A stretch of DNA of 64,000 nt from an uncultured Bacteroidales bacterium (GTDB lineage: Bacteria > Bacteroidota > Bacteroidia > Bacteroidales > UBA932), in contig CALUTT010000023.1 of assembly GCA_944323775.1 (NCBI GenBank), positions 62,001 through 126,000 of the forward strand, written 5' to 3'. The translations under genes and the position numbers were made by a program. A model generated the notes under the pieces. It searched no databases, was not told the DNA's origin, and was given only the letters and a program-made list of their open reading frames with translations. Of the stretch, positions 1 through 8,780 are shown piece after piece. Position 1 is the stretch's first letter. Each line of letters starts with the position of its first letter.

Positions 1-1266
1 GTCACCGACCTTGAGGTCAGGATTGAGGCTGTCCCAAGGATGGGGAGTAAGCTGCTTGAGTCCGAGAGCGATTCTCTTCTGCTGCTCGTTGAAGTCAAGC
101 ACAACAACCTTGATCTTCTCGTCAAGAGAAACGACCTCTTCGGGATGGTTGATCCTCCTCCATGAAAGGTCCGTAATATGGATCAGACCGTCCACGCCGC
201 CAAGATCTACAAATACACCGTAGTTCGTGATATTCTTGACAACGCCCTCGAGAACCTGTCCCTTTTCGAGCTTGCTGATGAGTTCTGCCCTCTTCTGCTC
301 CTGCTCTGCCTCGAGAAGTGCCTTGTGTGACACTACGACATTGCGGAACTCCTGGTTGATCTTGACGATCTTGCAGTCGATGTTCTGGTTGACGAACTGG
401 TCATAGTCGCGGATAGGCTTGATGTCGATCTGTGATCCGGGCAGGAACGCCTCGATTCCGAATACATCCACTATCATACCGCCCTTTGTACGTGTCTTGA
501 CGAATCCCTTTACGACTTCGTCCTTCTCGAACGCCTCGTTCACCCTGTCCCAAGACTTGAGCGTGCGTGCCTTGCGGTGTGATAGCACAAGCTGTCCCTT
601 CTTGTCCTCGGCAGACTCGACGTAAACCTCGACCTTGTCGCCGACCTTGAGGTCTGAATCGTAACGGAACTCCGAGATGGGGATGACACCCTCGCTCTTG
701 CCGCCGATCGTAACTACGACCTCACGCTTGGTGATGGCAGTCACCTCTCCCTCGACAACCTCATTCTCCATAACCTTGGAGAGAGTCTTGTCGTATGCCT
801 CCTCGATGGCTTTCCTGTCGGCACCGCCGTACACGTCAGTACCCTCGAAGGCATCCCAGTCGAAGTCCTCGGGCTTGACGGATGCGTTGACAGCCACCTT
901 GCTGTCGGCCTTGGCAGGAGCTTCCTGCTCCGCTTTGGTCTCTATCTCTGAAACGACCTCGGCAGCAGGAGCAACGGACATTACGGCTGCTATGGCCTGT
1001 TTTGCCGCATCCTCGCTGTCATACTCGCCGCTGACGCCAATCTCCTGATGGTTGGCGGCCTTGAGGTCGAAATGGAACTTCCCCTTTGACTCCGAAACAG
1101 CATACTGAGCCTCCTCCGGAGCATTCTTCTTGACGGACTCCACGCCGCTTTCGCATGCCGCGAGCGTATTGTAGGCCTCGGAAGAGAGGATAACCTGTCC
1201 TGCATCGTCCTTCAGGCTGAAATGGAACTGTCCGTCCTTTGACTGATAAATAACAAATTTACCCAT
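1..1266 (-). CDS. rpsA: 30S ribosomal protein S1 with N-terminal tandem DUF1508 domains (3' end off window)
   Basis: Translation from the ATG at 1266 stays open to the left edge, giving the first 422 residues. Residues about 130-422 match Bacteroidota ribosomal protein S1: the FDWDAFEG entry segment, then repeated S1 RNA-binding domains with typical stretches such as GIEAFLPGSQID and GGVDGLIHITDLSW. S1 binds mRNA and the 30S subunit to promote initiation. Unusually, residues 1-50 and 51-100 form two DUF1508 (YegP/UPF0339) repeats, recognisable by GQFHFSLKDDAGQVILSSEAY and, in repeat two, GKFHFDLKAANHQEIG, followed by an acidic linker of about 30 residues. The S1 proteins of Bacteroides that I know start directly at the FDWDAY-like segment. 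No stop separates the parts, so this is a true fusion in this sequence. It is transcribed from its own promoter overlapping the end of corA. Confidence 0.93.
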   Translation of the reverse strand, partial: MGKFVIYQSKDGQFHFSLKDDAGQVILSSEAYNTLAACESGVESVKKNAPEEAQYAVSESKGKFHFDLKAANHQEIGVSGEYDSEDAAKQAIAAVMSVAPAAEVVSEIETKAEQEAPAKADSKVAVNASVKPEDFDWDAFEGTDVYGGADRKAIEEAYDKTLSKVMENEVVEGEVTAITKREVVVTIGGKSEGVIPISEFRYDSDLKVGDKVEVYVESAEDKKGQLVLSHRKARTLKSWDRVNEAFEKDEVVKGFVKTRTKGGMIVDVFGIEAFLPGSQIDIKPIRDYDQFVNQNIDCKIVKINQEFRNVVVSHKALLEAEQEQKRAELISKLEKGQVLEGVVKNITNYGVFVDLGGVDGLIHITDLSWRRINHPEEVVSLDEKIKVVVLDFNEQQKRIALGLKQLTPHPWDSLNPDLKVGD

Positions 1267-1343
1267 TGTAAATCAAATGAAACGAATTAGTAATTGAACA
1301 TTATGTCACAAGCCCGCCGGCACGGTCTCCGGAATCGGGCGCG

Positions 1344-1374
1344 CAAAGATACGTAAAATAATCTGTGAATCAAA
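1344..1374 (-). promoter_or_regulatory. Bacteroidota-type promoter of the S1 gene
   Basis: On the minus strand TTTG (1374-1371), a 19 nt spacer and TATCTTTG (1351-1344) match the Bacteroidota -33/-7 consensus exactly. The predicted leader is about 70 nt. The -33 element overlaps the stop codon of corA. Confidence 0.8.
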
Positions 1375-2323
1375 GCATTTTCTTCCGTTTGAAGAACAGC
1401 CAGATGGATAAGGTCAGCAGCAGCATCACCACGGAAAGCCCGATCCAGGCCCACCACCTGTCCGCAAGCGGCAAGGACACGTTCATCCCGTAGATACTCG
1501 CAACAAGTGTCGCAGGCATCAGGAGCAGAGACACGAACGTGAATAACTTCATGATCCTGTTCTGGTCGAGGTTGATGATACCCACCACGGTGTCCTGCAT
1601 GTACTCCAGGCGCTCGAAAGTGAAGTTTATATGGTTGATCAGCGAAGCGATGTCCTGAAGTATTATCGAGAGGTCCGCACGCAGGTCGGCATCCTTCGGG
1701 CAGGTCTTGCTCTTGAGCAGGTTGGACACAAGTCTCTGCTTGTCGACAATGTTCTCCCGGACATTCATCGCGTTCTGCTGAAGCTGGTTGATGTCAAGCA
1801 GGAATTCCTCGTTTATGTCCTCCTTCTGGTTGATCCTCTTGCTGAAGCGCGACACGTCCTTAGATATCAGCTCCACGATGTCGGCATCGAGGTCGACACG
1901 CTTGTCCATGATCGCCACGAAGACCGTGAAGCCGTCGGGAAATTCGTCCGGAAGGGCCTGGATCTTGAGCTGGAGCATATCGAGAGACCTCAGAGGCATC
2001 TCGCGTATAGTAGTGAGCACTTTGCCTGTAAGTATGAACGAGACGGGATCCATAAGCATCTCGTCATCAGCCGGAGAAAGGAAGTTGGTGTTGGCGAATA
2101 TCGAGCCGCCTTCCTCGAAAAAGCGTGAAGAGCTCTCGATTTCCTCCGCCTCGTCCCTGCTCTGGATCTCGGTTCCAAGGAACGACTCCACGGCACGTTT
2201 CTGCTGCCCGGTAGGCTGCAGAAGATCTATCCAGAGCACATCGGCTCTGCTTACAGAAGCGAACTCCGTTTCGGACTGGCTCAAGACAATGTCAGAACCG
2301 CGCCTGTAGAAAAACTTGATCAT
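1370..2323 (-). CDS. corA: CorA family magnesium/cobalt transporter
   Basis: A 317-residue protein, normal for CorA. The N-terminal two thirds form the cytoplasmic domain with long charged helices. The C-terminus carries two membrane helices; the first ends in YGMNV, the GMN signature of the CorA pore that selects hydrated divalent cations. The family moves Mg2+, and often Co2+ or Ni2+, as a homopentamer in the inner membrane. The protein ends in a basic FKRKKML tail, usual for the family. It is transcribed divergently from mntP, so two divalent metal transporters flank one intergenic region. Confidence 0.95.
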   Translation of the reverse strand: MIKFFYRRGSDIVLSQSETEFASVSRADVLWIDLLQPTGQQKRAVESFLGTEIQSRDEAEEIESSSRFFEEGGSIFANTNFLSPADDEMLMDPVSFILTGKVLTTIREMPLRSLDMLQLKIQALPDEFPDGFTVFVAIMDKRVDLDADIVELISKDVSRFSKRINQKEDINEEFLLDINQLQQNAMNVRENIVDKQRLVSNLLKSKTCPKDADLRADLSIILQDIASLINHINFTFERLEYMQDTVVGIINLDQNRIMKLFTFVSLLLMPATLVASIYGMNVSLPLADRWWAWIGLSVVMLLLTLSIWLFFKRKKML

Positions 2324-2406
2324 AATGCCTTCCTTGCTTGTCCCGGCGCATCCGTCGGAAGGGGTTAAACTTACGGAGATAGCCGGCCTGCGGAGCAGCC
2401 GGCGGG

Positions 2407-2414
2407 CAAAGATA
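2407..2414 (-). promoter_or_regulatory. -7 element of the corA promoter
   Basis: Minus-strand TATCTTTG, a perfect TAnnTTTG box, lies 84 nt upstream of the corA ATG. No good TTTG is seen at the -33 position. Just inside the expected transcript start lies a GC-rich inverted repeat (2382-2403). Confidence 0.6.
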
Positions 2415-2472
2415 GAAAATATTTTTCATCCTGACGACATTTTTGGCTATCTTGCGCCCCCAAAACGCAATC

Positions 2473-3021
2473 ATGATCAAATCACTGCTTACCGCAGTCT
2501 CGCTCTGCGCTGACTGTTTTGCCGTATCCATCTGTTCCGGAGTCACAATACGCCGCGACGGCAATGCCGGAAAAATATTCAAGGCGGCAGCCGCATTCGC
2601 CGTGATCCAGACAGGTCTTCTGCTTGCCGGATGGCTGCTGGGGAGCGCCTTCCTATCGGCCGTCAGGGCCATCTCCGGAATAATCGGATTCCTTCTGCTG
2701 CTCTATGTAGGAGGCAGCATGGTCCTCGAAGCGAGGAAAGGAGAATGCCAGCCAAGAGACCTGGACGGTTGGAAAAACATAATTCTGGCAGGGCTTGCCA
2801 CCAGCATAGACGCGATGGCCGTCGGAGGGGCGGAATCGATGCGCGAGACTCCGGAATCGGGCGGGATGGCCGCACTTGCAATATCAGTGTTTGCGGTAAC
2901 GGCCCTGTCGGTCATGGCCGGGCTACGCTTCGGCAGCAGGCTCGGGAACGGATTCGGAAGGTGGGCAGAACTTGCCGGAGGGCTCGTCCTGACCACACTC
3001 GGCATCCTGATGATAATATGA
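2473..3021 (+). CDS. mntP: MntP family manganese efflux pump
   Basis: A 182-residue, highly hydrophobic protein with about six membrane helices, the length and pattern of MntP (DUF204), which exports Mn2+ across the inner membrane. Family motifs are visible: DCFAVS in helix one and TSIDAMAVG in the second half, each with the conserved Asp inside the membrane. The start at 2473 (MIKSLL) is preferred over an upstream in-frame ATG at 2443 because the first helix begins there. A weak -7-like element (TATCTTGC, 2448-2455) precedes it. No clear yybP-ykoY riboswitch fold was recognised upstream, although many mntP genes elsewhere have one. Confidence 0.9.
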   Translation: MIKSLLTAVSLCADCFAVSICSGVTIRRDGNAGKIFKAAAAFAVIQTGLLLAGWLLGSAFLSAVRAISGIIGFLLLLYVGGSMVLEARKGECQPRDLDGWKNIILAGLATSIDAMAVGGAESMRETPESGGMAALAISVFAVTALSVMAGLRFGSRLGNGFGRWAELAGGLVLTTLGILMII

Positions 3022-3029
3022 AACACGAC

Positions 3030-3055
3030 GGGGGCAGGCCTTTCAGCCTGCCCCC
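3030..3055. terminator. Hairpin between convergent mntP and lipoprotein genes
   Basis: Ten-base stem GGGGGCAGGC pairs perfectly with GCCTGCCCCC around the loop CTTTCA. No T-run follows on either strand, but its place between two convergent genes suggests a shared bidirectional terminator. Confidence 0.6.
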
Positions 3056-3076
3056 GCGCATTGTCTCAGTACGATG

Positions 3077-4495
3077 CTACAGAGCTCTCCAGCCTGTTAC
3101 ACCCGCATCGGCACTCTTGCCAGGCTTTGCAGCCGGACGTATCTTGACGGACGCAGAAGACACAGACATCTGAGTCATATCAGTCAGATCTTCAGGCCCC
3201 TCGTATGATACAGTGATTTCATGCCCCTTGTCCGTAGTCAGCACACCATTCATGCTCAGGACGCCGTCGGATATCGATACGTCTATGTCTCCGTCGACGA
3301 CAAGGCCGATCCTGATGAGATTGCCGTAATCGTCATATTCGGAAAGATAGGTACCGTATGGCATGTAGAATCCATAGTAATACATGACATCGCCAGGCAT
3401 GTAGGTATAGTTCTTATAACCGTTCATCCAGTCGGTGGCCGGCTTGTATGTACCGCTGTAGTCAGTCCCGTTAACGTCGAAGAACAACTCCGTATTGAAC
3501 AGGAATCCGGCACCTACGATAAAGCCGTCACTGTCAAGCTCGCAGTTGTAGAAAGTCATAGTATAGTCATTGCAGTTCTCGTCGCCGGAATATATTCCGC
3601 CGCTGTGTCCGAGCATCACCTCGTTCATGTCTGAATCGAAGTGAATATAGCCGTCAGTAAGGTCTTCAAAATCGAGGACTCCGCTGAATTTGCCGCGCAC
3701 CTTGGTGCCAAGGCCGTCGGCAATGACCATCTCGGCAACGATGTCATATGTGTCGCCGTCACGCTCGACGGTCACCGTGCCGGATTCGTACCCTATCTGC
3801 ATCCATCCGTCCTCGGTGCTGAGAGCAAATGCACTGTAGTCTCCACCAGCAACCTCGAAAGGTGCGGACGGTTCAGCGACAAGCGTATATGTTCCCGGAG
3901 AGAGAGCCATATTGTCCTTGTCAGTCTTCTCGGTATACATGTACAGACGCAGAAGCTCCCCTTCTCCAGAAGGCATGGCGGAATATTTGTCAAGCCCGGC
4001 ATTGCACAGAGAGAGGAATACCAGATCGCCGCCTACCGTCTCGTCAAGTCCGTAATACCACGCGAGAGTGGCTGTAGATTCGACATCGGCAAAATACTCC
4101 GATTCAGTCGTAAAGGGAAGGACTTCCGGCTCGGACATGACGGTTTCCCCATTTGACGCAGCGACATACAGCTTGTATGCTACAGCTGATTCGAGGCCTG
4201 TCAGTTCGACCGTAATTCCGTCGGCAGCAGCCACAGCGTCAATATGCTCGCCGTCCGCAAGGACAGTCTCGGCAGAAGGCGCAGCCTGATCAGCTTCCAG
4301 GAACAGATATGCCGCATCATCAGCATCCTTGACAGTCACCTTGAAAGAGAATGTCGTGAATCCCGATTCAAGGGCTACCAGAGTGACTTCCGGCTCCATG
4401 GCAGGAGTCGATGGCTTGGAATCAGATTCCTTGCAGCCACTGACCGACAGCACAGACAATGCAGCGGCCAGGAAAAGATACAATGTTTTTTTCAT
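3077..4495 (-). CDS. Secreted lipoprotein, FN3-like N-terminal domain, unknown function
   Basis: A 472-residue protein with a lipoprotein signal peptide ending in SVSGC (Cys 21), so it should be lipidated and exported. The next 110 residues look like an Ig/FN3 fold (LTGLESAVAYKLYVAASNG). The remainder is beta-rich and acidic and includes repeated GTYTL/GTYKP-type strands typical of secreted Bacteroidota proteins. No catalytic motif is recognised. The start at 4495 begins a classic MKKTLYLFL signal, so an upstream in-frame start inside recR is rejected. It follows recR by 35 nt with no convincing promoter between them, so it may be the last gene of an fba-recR operon. Confidence 0.75.
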   Translation of the reverse strand: MKKTLYLFLAAALSVLSVSGCKESDSKPSTPAMEPEVTLVALESGFTTFSFKVTVKDADDAAYLFLEADQAAPSAETVLADGEHIDAVAAADGITVELTGLESAVAYKLYVAASNGETVMSEPEVLPFTTESEYFADVESTATLAWYYGLDETVGGDLVFLSLCNAGLDKYSAMPSGEGELLRLYMYTEKTDKDNMALSPGTYTLVAEPSAPFEVAGGDYSAFALSTEDGWMQIGYESGTVTVERDGDTYDIVAEMVIADGLGTKVRGKFSGVLDFEDLTDGYIHFDSDMNEVMLGHSGGIYSGDENCNDYTMTFYNCELDSDGFIVGAGFLFNTELFFDVNGTDYSGTYKPATDWMNGYKNYTYMPGDVMYYYGFYMPYGTYLSEYDDYGNLIRIGLVVDGDIDVSISDGVLSMNGVLTTDKGHEITVSYEGPEDLTDMTQMSVSSASVKIRPAAKPGKSADAGVTGWRAL

Positions 4496-4530
4496 GGTAC
4501 TATAAGGTAATAAAAAGGTTGATGCCAGAC

Positions 4531-5157
4531 TCAGGGCTTGAACTCGCACCTGTTGATTATGGACCTTCCAAGTGTCAGGCTGTCCGCATATTCCAGATCG
4601 TCTCCGAAGCCGAGGCCGCGCGCCAGGGTCGACACTCTGATGTCGTTCCTGCCGAGCGACATGATCTGGCGGTAGATGTAGAACGACGTGGTCTCGCCTT
4701 CGACATCGCCGCTCAGCGCAAGTATCACCTCGACTCCCGCGTCAGAAACACGCAGACGGTCAATCAGAGGAGCGATGGCAATATCAGAGGGACCGATCCC
4801 GTCAATCGGCGAGATTATGCCGCCCAGCACATGATATACACCGTGATACTGGCCGGTATCCTCGATGCTCATCACATCTCTGACGTTCTCCACTACGCAC
4901 AGCGTGGAATGGTCACGCCGCTGGTCCGAGCATACGGGGCACACTTCATCGTCGCATATCATGTTGCAGATCCTGCAATACCTGACCTCATCGGCAAGTC
5001 TGTCGATTGCCGACGTAAACCTGTGGACATTCTCGGATGGCTGTCCAAGAAGGTGTATCGCCAAGCGCAAGGCGCTGCGGGAGCCTATACCCGGAAGGGA
5101 ACTTATGGCTTCCACAGCGTCTTTGAGCAACTTTGACGGATAACTGTTTCCGTTCAA
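4531..5157 (-). CDS. recR: Recombination mediator RecR
   Basis: A 208-residue protein, the usual RecR length. The order is the family's: helix-hairpin-helix (LPGIGSRSALRLAIHLL), a four-Cys zinc finger (CRICNMICDDEVCPVC), then the Toprim domain starting LCVVENVRDVMSIEDTG. RecR works with RecO and RecF to load RecA at gaps and in recombinational repair. The gene starts 3 nt after fba ends, so the two are very probably cotranscribed. The pairing with aldolase is a positional feature without an obvious functional link. Confidence 0.96.
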   Translation of the reverse strand: MNGNSYPSKLLKDAVEAISSLPGIGSRSALRLAIHLLGQPSENVHRFTSAIDRLADEVRYCRICNMICDDEVCPVCSDQRRDHSTLCVVENVRDVMSIEDTGQYHGVYHVLGGIISPIDGIGPSDIAIAPLIDRLRVSDAGVEVILALSGDVEGETTSFYIYRQIMSLGRNDIRVSTLARGLGFGDDLEYADSLTLGRSIINRCEFKP

Positions 5158-5160
5158 TTA

Positions 5161-6165
5161 TTATCTTGCTTTTCCGTTGGAGCCGAGAACATTCTTGATC
5201 TTCTCGATGTACATCTCCTTCATCTCCTCACGCGCAGGCTTCAGGTACTGGCGAGGATCGAAGTCTCCCGGATGCTCGGCGAGATGCTTGCGCACTGCGG
5301 CCGTCATGGCAAGACGTGAGTCAGAGTCGATGTTGATCTTGCATACGGCGCTCTTGGCAGCCTTGCGGAGCTGCTCCTCGGGGATACCGACTGCATCGGG
5401 AAGCTTGCCGCCGTACTGGTTGATCATGTCGACATACTTCTGGGGAACTGATGAGGAACCGTGAAGCACGATAGGGAATCCGGGGAGCTTCTTCTCCACT
5501 GCCTTCAGCACGTCGAATGCGAGAGGGGGCGGAACAAGACGTCCTGTCTTCTCGTCACGGGTGCACTGCTCGGGCTTGAACTTGTATGCACCATGCGAAG
5601 TGCCGATTGAGATTGCGAGAGAGTCGCATCCGGTCTTCTTCACGAAATCTACTACCTCTTCAGGCTTGGTATAGTGGGACTCCTCTGAAGCTACCTCTTC
5701 CTCGACGCCTGCGAGCACTCCGAGTTCTGCCTCTACGGTAACGTCATACTTGTGGGCATACTTGACTACCTTCCTGGTAAGAGCGACGTTCTCGTCGTAA
5801 GGAAGGGCGGAACCGTCGATCATAACTGAAGAGAAGCCGAAATCCACGCAGCTCTTGCAGAGCTCGTAGCTGTCGCCATGGTCAAGGTGAAGTACGATCT
5901 GAGGCTTCTTCCAGCCGAGTTCCTTTGCGTATTCTACAGCGCCCTGGGCCATATAGCGCAGAAGCGTCTGGTTGGCATAGTTGCGTGCTCCCTTTGAAAC
6001 CTGGAGGATCACCGGAGACCTTGTCTCCACAGCCGCCATGATGATGGCCTGGAGCTGTTCCATATTGTTGAAGTTGAATGCAGGGATGGCATAACCACCC
6101 TTGACTGCCTTGGCGAACATCGCGCGGGTGTTCACAAGACCAAGATCTTTGTAGGAAACCTTCAT
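5161..6165 (-). CDS. fba: Class II fructose-bisphosphate aldolase
   Basis: A 334-residue protein that cleaves fructose 1,6-bisphosphate to dihydroxyacetone phosphate and glyceraldehyde 3-phosphate in glycolysis, and runs in reverse in gluconeogenesis. Class II zinc-enzyme motifs are present: AIPAFNFNNMEQ near the start, HLDHGDSYE with the catalytic Asp and zinc His, VMIDGSALP, AELGVLAGVEEEV, and LHGSSSVP near the C-terminus. It belongs to the longer class IIB-like branch common in Bacteroidota. It is divergent from gmk and probably heads an operon with recR. Confidence 0.96.
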   Translation of the reverse strand: MKVSYKDLGLVNTRAMFAKAVKGGYAIPAFNFNNMEQLQAIIMAAVETRSPVILQVSKGARNYANQTLLRYMAQGAVEYAKELGWKKPQIVLHLDHGDSYELCKSCVDFGFSSVMIDGSALPYDENVALTRKVVKYAHKYDVTVEAELGVLAGVEEEVASEESHYTKPEEVVDFVKKTGCDSLAISIGTSHGAYKFKPEQCTRDEKTGRLVPPPLAFDVLKAVEKKLPGFPIVLHGSSSVPQKYVDMINQYGGKLPDAVGIPEEQLRKAAKSAVCKINIDSDSRLAMTAAVRKHLAEHPGDFDPRQYLKPAREEMKEMYIEKIKNVLGSNGKAR

Positions 6166-6213
6166 AAATCCAAAAAATTATGATTAAAATAAATCGATTT
6201 CGACAAATCCGCG

Positions 6214-6221
6214 CAAATTTA
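6214..6221 (-). promoter_or_regulatory. Possible -7 element of the fba promoter
   Basis: Minus-strand TAAATTTG fits TAnnTTTG and lies about 50 nt upstream of the fba start. No TTTG is seen at the proper -33 spacing, so this rests on the -7 box alone. Confidence 0.4.
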
Positions 6222-6223
6222 AC

Positions 6224-6231
6224 TATTTTTG
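6224..6231 (+). promoter_or_regulatory. Possible -7 element of the gmk promoter
   Basis: TATTTTTG fits TAnnTTTG and ends 12 nt before the first gmk ATG, predicting a leader of only a few bases. It is back to back with the fba -7 element. Confidence 0.45.
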
Positions 6232-6242
6232 TACAAATCCGT

Positions 6243-6818
6243 ATGAAAATGTCCGGCAAAGTCATCATATTTTCCGCACCTTCGGGTGCCGGCAAAAGCA
6301 CGGTCGTTGGGCACCTGCTCAAGCTGCATCCAGAGTTCGAATTTTCAATATCGGCGACGTCCCGCAGCCCGCGCGGAAGCGAGAAAGACGGCGTCGAATA
6401 CTACTTCGTATCGGCCGGGCGCTTCCGCGAGCTGATATCAGAAGACGCCTTCGTGGAATACGAGGAGGTCTACCATGACCGTTTCTACGGCACGCTGAAA
6501 AGCGAGGTGGAGCGCATATGGTCAAAAGGCAACGTGATCGTGTTCGACGTAGATGTCAAGGGAGGCGTGAACCTGAAAAGATACTTCGGGGCCAGCGCGC
6601 TTTCCGTCCTGATACTCCCGCCGAGCATGGAAGTGCTGGAGACAAGGCTGCGCGGACGTGCCACTGACAGCGAGGAAGCCATACGCGAGAGGCTCGGCAA
6701 GGCGCGTTCCGAAATCGATTTTGCCAAAGGAAAGTTCGACAGGGAAATTGTCAACGACCGTCTCGAAGACACTTTCCGCGAAGCTGAAAACATAGTGGAC
6801 ACATTCCTGGCGCAATAA
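6243..6818 (+). CDS. gmk: Guanylate kinase
   Basis: A 191-residue protein; the family is about 190-210. The P-loop is in FSAPSGAGKST, followed by the GMP-binding region with TSRSPRGSEKDGVEYYFVS and EYEEVYHDRFYGT. It phosphorylates GMP to GDP using ATP in purine nucleotide synthesis. Two in-frame ATGs lie six bases apart (6243 and 6249); the P-loop position fits either. nadD follows 33 nt downstream and is probably cotranscribed. Confidence 0.95.
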   Translation: MKMSGKVIIFSAPSGAGKSTVVGHLLKLHPEFEFSISATSRSPRGSEKDGVEYYFVSAGRFRELISEDAFVEYEEVYHDRFYGTLKSEVERIWSKGNVIVFDVDVKGGVNLKRYFGASALSVLILPPSMEVLETRLRGRATDSEEAIRERLGKARSEIDFAKGKFDREIVNDRLEDTFREAENIVDTFLAQ

Positions 6819-6851
6819 TGCCGGGAATCCTGTGGAAAAACCATACCAGCC

Positions 6852-7490
6852 ATGCGAATCGCAGTCTACTCAGGGTCATTCGACCCGCTGCACATAGGGC
6901 ATATGGCCATAATGGAGTATCTCACGCGTACGAGCTGCTTCGACTGGGTGTACCTTGTAATATCACCTCAGAACCCTTTCAAGGACAAGGACAAGGCCCT
7001 GAACGCAGAACAGCGCTACAGAGCCGCCGTCGATGCTGTCCGCAGGCACCCCGAGCTTCACGTCTGGGTGGACAACATCGAACTGGAGATGCCTGCACCG
7101 CACTACACGATCAAGACCCTTGACGCGTTGAAAAAGCGGGAGCCTGACAATGACTTCACGCTTGTCGTCGGTGCCGACAACCTGCAGTCGATACACACCT
7201 GGCGCGATGCCCCGAGAATACTCAGCGAATACGGAGTGGTGGCATACCCGCGCAAAGGCTATGACCTCGGGAAGATTTATGCCGATCTCCTTGAAAAGTG
7301 CCGCAGATTCCCGGCACCATATGTCCTCGACTCATCGACCTCCGGGCCGGCGCCCGGAGCCGTAAGTCTCGAGGACCTCGACAGGATGTACAAGATAAGG
7401 CTGATCGACGCGCCGATCGTCGACGTGTCTTCGACCGAGATACGCGAAAGGCAGAAAGCCGGCGAAGACATGTCCGCTTTCCTGATGTAG
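6852..7490 (+). CDS. nadD: Nicotinate-nucleotide adenylyltransferase
   Basis: A 212-residue nucleotidyltransferase. The N-terminal GSFDPLHIGH is the (H/T)xGH-containing motif of the NadD/NadM superfamily, and VSSTEIRERQ near the C-terminus is the second conserved motif (SSTxIR). It transfers AMP from ATP to nicotinate mononucleotide to make deamido-NAD. The middle segment (DFTLVVGADNLQSIHTWRD) is typical of bacterial NadD. It is downstream of gmk on the same strand, a common pairing in Bacteroidota. Confidence 0.95.
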   Translation: MRIAVYSGSFDPLHIGHMAIMEYLTRTSCFDWVYLVISPQNPFKDKDKALNAEQRYRAAVDAVRRHPELHVWVDNIELEMPAPHYTIKTLDALKKREPDNDFTLVVGADNLQSIHTWRDAPRILSEYGVVAYPRKGYDLGKIYADLLEKCRRFPAPYVLDSSTSGPAPGAVSLEDLDRMYKIRLIDAPIVDVSSTEIRERQKAGEDMSAFLM

Positions 7491-7532
7491 GCGGCTTGCA
7501 AGCTAATGTTTAACCCTATAATTATTGTTGGC

Positions 7533-8777
7533 ATGAGAAAATCTTTTCTTCCATGGATTGCAACCGGAGTCCTTCTCCTTGCATCCTGCAACGGCCAGGA
7601 GCCGCAGACCCCTCCCGGAGACGGGACCGTAGACCTCAGCGCAGGCGGAGCGTCATGCTCGAACTGCTACCTTATCGGAGAAGCAGGCAAATACAGCTTC
7701 GATGCTACCGTCAAGGGCAACGGGAAGGCCAGTGAAGGCCTCGAAGCCCCCTCAACCCTTTCACCACAGGACGCAAAGCTTGTATGGCAGACTTCCGAGG
7801 GCATGATCGAGAACATATCCTGCAAGGACGGATCGATTTACTTCGAGGCAAGCGGCAAGAACGGCAACGCACTGCTCGCGGCTCTGGACGGGGACGGGAC
7901 AATAATATGGAGCTGGCACATCTGGTTCCCGGAGCAGGCCCCCTCGACCCTCACCACCAAGTCCGGATATGAGATAATGGACATGAACCTCGGCGCGATG
8001 AAAGCGGAATTCGAATCCGAGGACGACGTCAAGCCATACGGCATGCTCTACCAGTGGGGAAGGAAAGACCCGTTCCCGGCCGCCCCTACCCGCTACGGTG
8101 ACACCCAGACTACCGGAGCGACTCTCTACGATGCAGAGGGGAACGCAATTGCCATAGGAAGCTCCTCAATGGCATCGCTCGCGGACAACACGATTGAATT
8201 CGCCACGGCAAATCCCACTGTCTGCATTTCGAACATGGCCCAGTACTATACCTCGCGTGACTGGCTCGAGGCGTCACAGAGCAATGACGCGCTCTGGGGA
8301 AATCCTGCCGGAAACGACAGGGACGAGAACAACGACTACCCCAACAAGGGCAGCAAGTCATACTATGATCCGTGCCCCCAGGGATACAGAGTACCCCCTG
8401 CAGACGTATTCAGGACCTTCACGACAAGCGGAGGATACACCGAGAACCTTGCCGACACCGACATATATGACATGAATTCGGACGGCACCGTAGACGAATC
8501 CGACTACAACTGCGGATGGATCTTCAACATGGAGTCAGGGCACTCTTTCTTCCCTGCCGCAGCACGCTATGACGGAAGCTACGCGATGCTCTACGGCTCC
8601 GTAAGCGGACTCTGGGGCAACTATTGGAGCAATGCCCCCACAACGATAAGCGGCACGGAAGGACTTGGCTTCTCATGCCTGTCCTTCAGCCGTGCCGCTT
8701 ATGGCTTCACTGTTTCCCCTACAGCCGGAGGCGCCAAGGCTGACGCCTACTCCGTACGCTGCATAAAGGAACAGTAG
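7533..8777 (+). CDS. FISUMP-like secreted lipoprotein
   Basis: A 414-residue protein. The start at 7533 gives a lipoprotein signal ending LLLASC (Cys 19); an upstream in-frame ATG at 7506 would spoil it. From about residue 150 the pattern MNLGAMKAE..YGMLYQWGRKDPFP..YDPCPQGYRVP...FFPAAARYDG...YWSNAP...AYSVRCIKE matches the fibrobacter-succinogenes-major (FISUMP) family of surface proteins. These are abundant in gut Bacteroidota and of unknown function. It is probably anchored in the outer membrane or exposed on the surface. It lies 42 nt after nadD with no clear promoter. Confidence 0.75.
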   Translation: MRKSFLPWIATGVLLLASCNGQEPQTPPGDGTVDLSAGGASCSNCYLIGEAGKYSFDATVKGNGKASEGLEAPSTLSPQDAKLVWQTSEGMIENISCKDGSIYFEASGKNGNALLAALDGDGTIIWSWHIWFPEQAPSTLTTKSGYEIMDMNLGAMKAEFESEDDVKPYGMLYQWGRKDPFPAAPTRYGDTQTTGATLYDAEGNAIAIGSSSMASLADNTIEFATANPTVCISNMAQYYTSRDWLEASQSNDALWGNPAGNDRDENNDYPNKGSKSYYDPCPQGYRVPPADVFRTFTTSGGYTENLADTDIYDMNSDGTVDESDYNCGWIFNMESGHSFFPAAARYDGSYAMLYGSVSGLWGNYWSNAPTTISGTEGLGFSCLSFSRAAYGFTVSPTAGGAKADAYSVRCIKEQ

Positions 8778-8780
8778 AAC

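Noticed and set aside
2324..2472. Manganese (yybP-ykoY) riboswitch ahead of mntP
   Set aside because: The conserved internal-loop pattern could not be found, and the only stem belongs to the corA side of the region.
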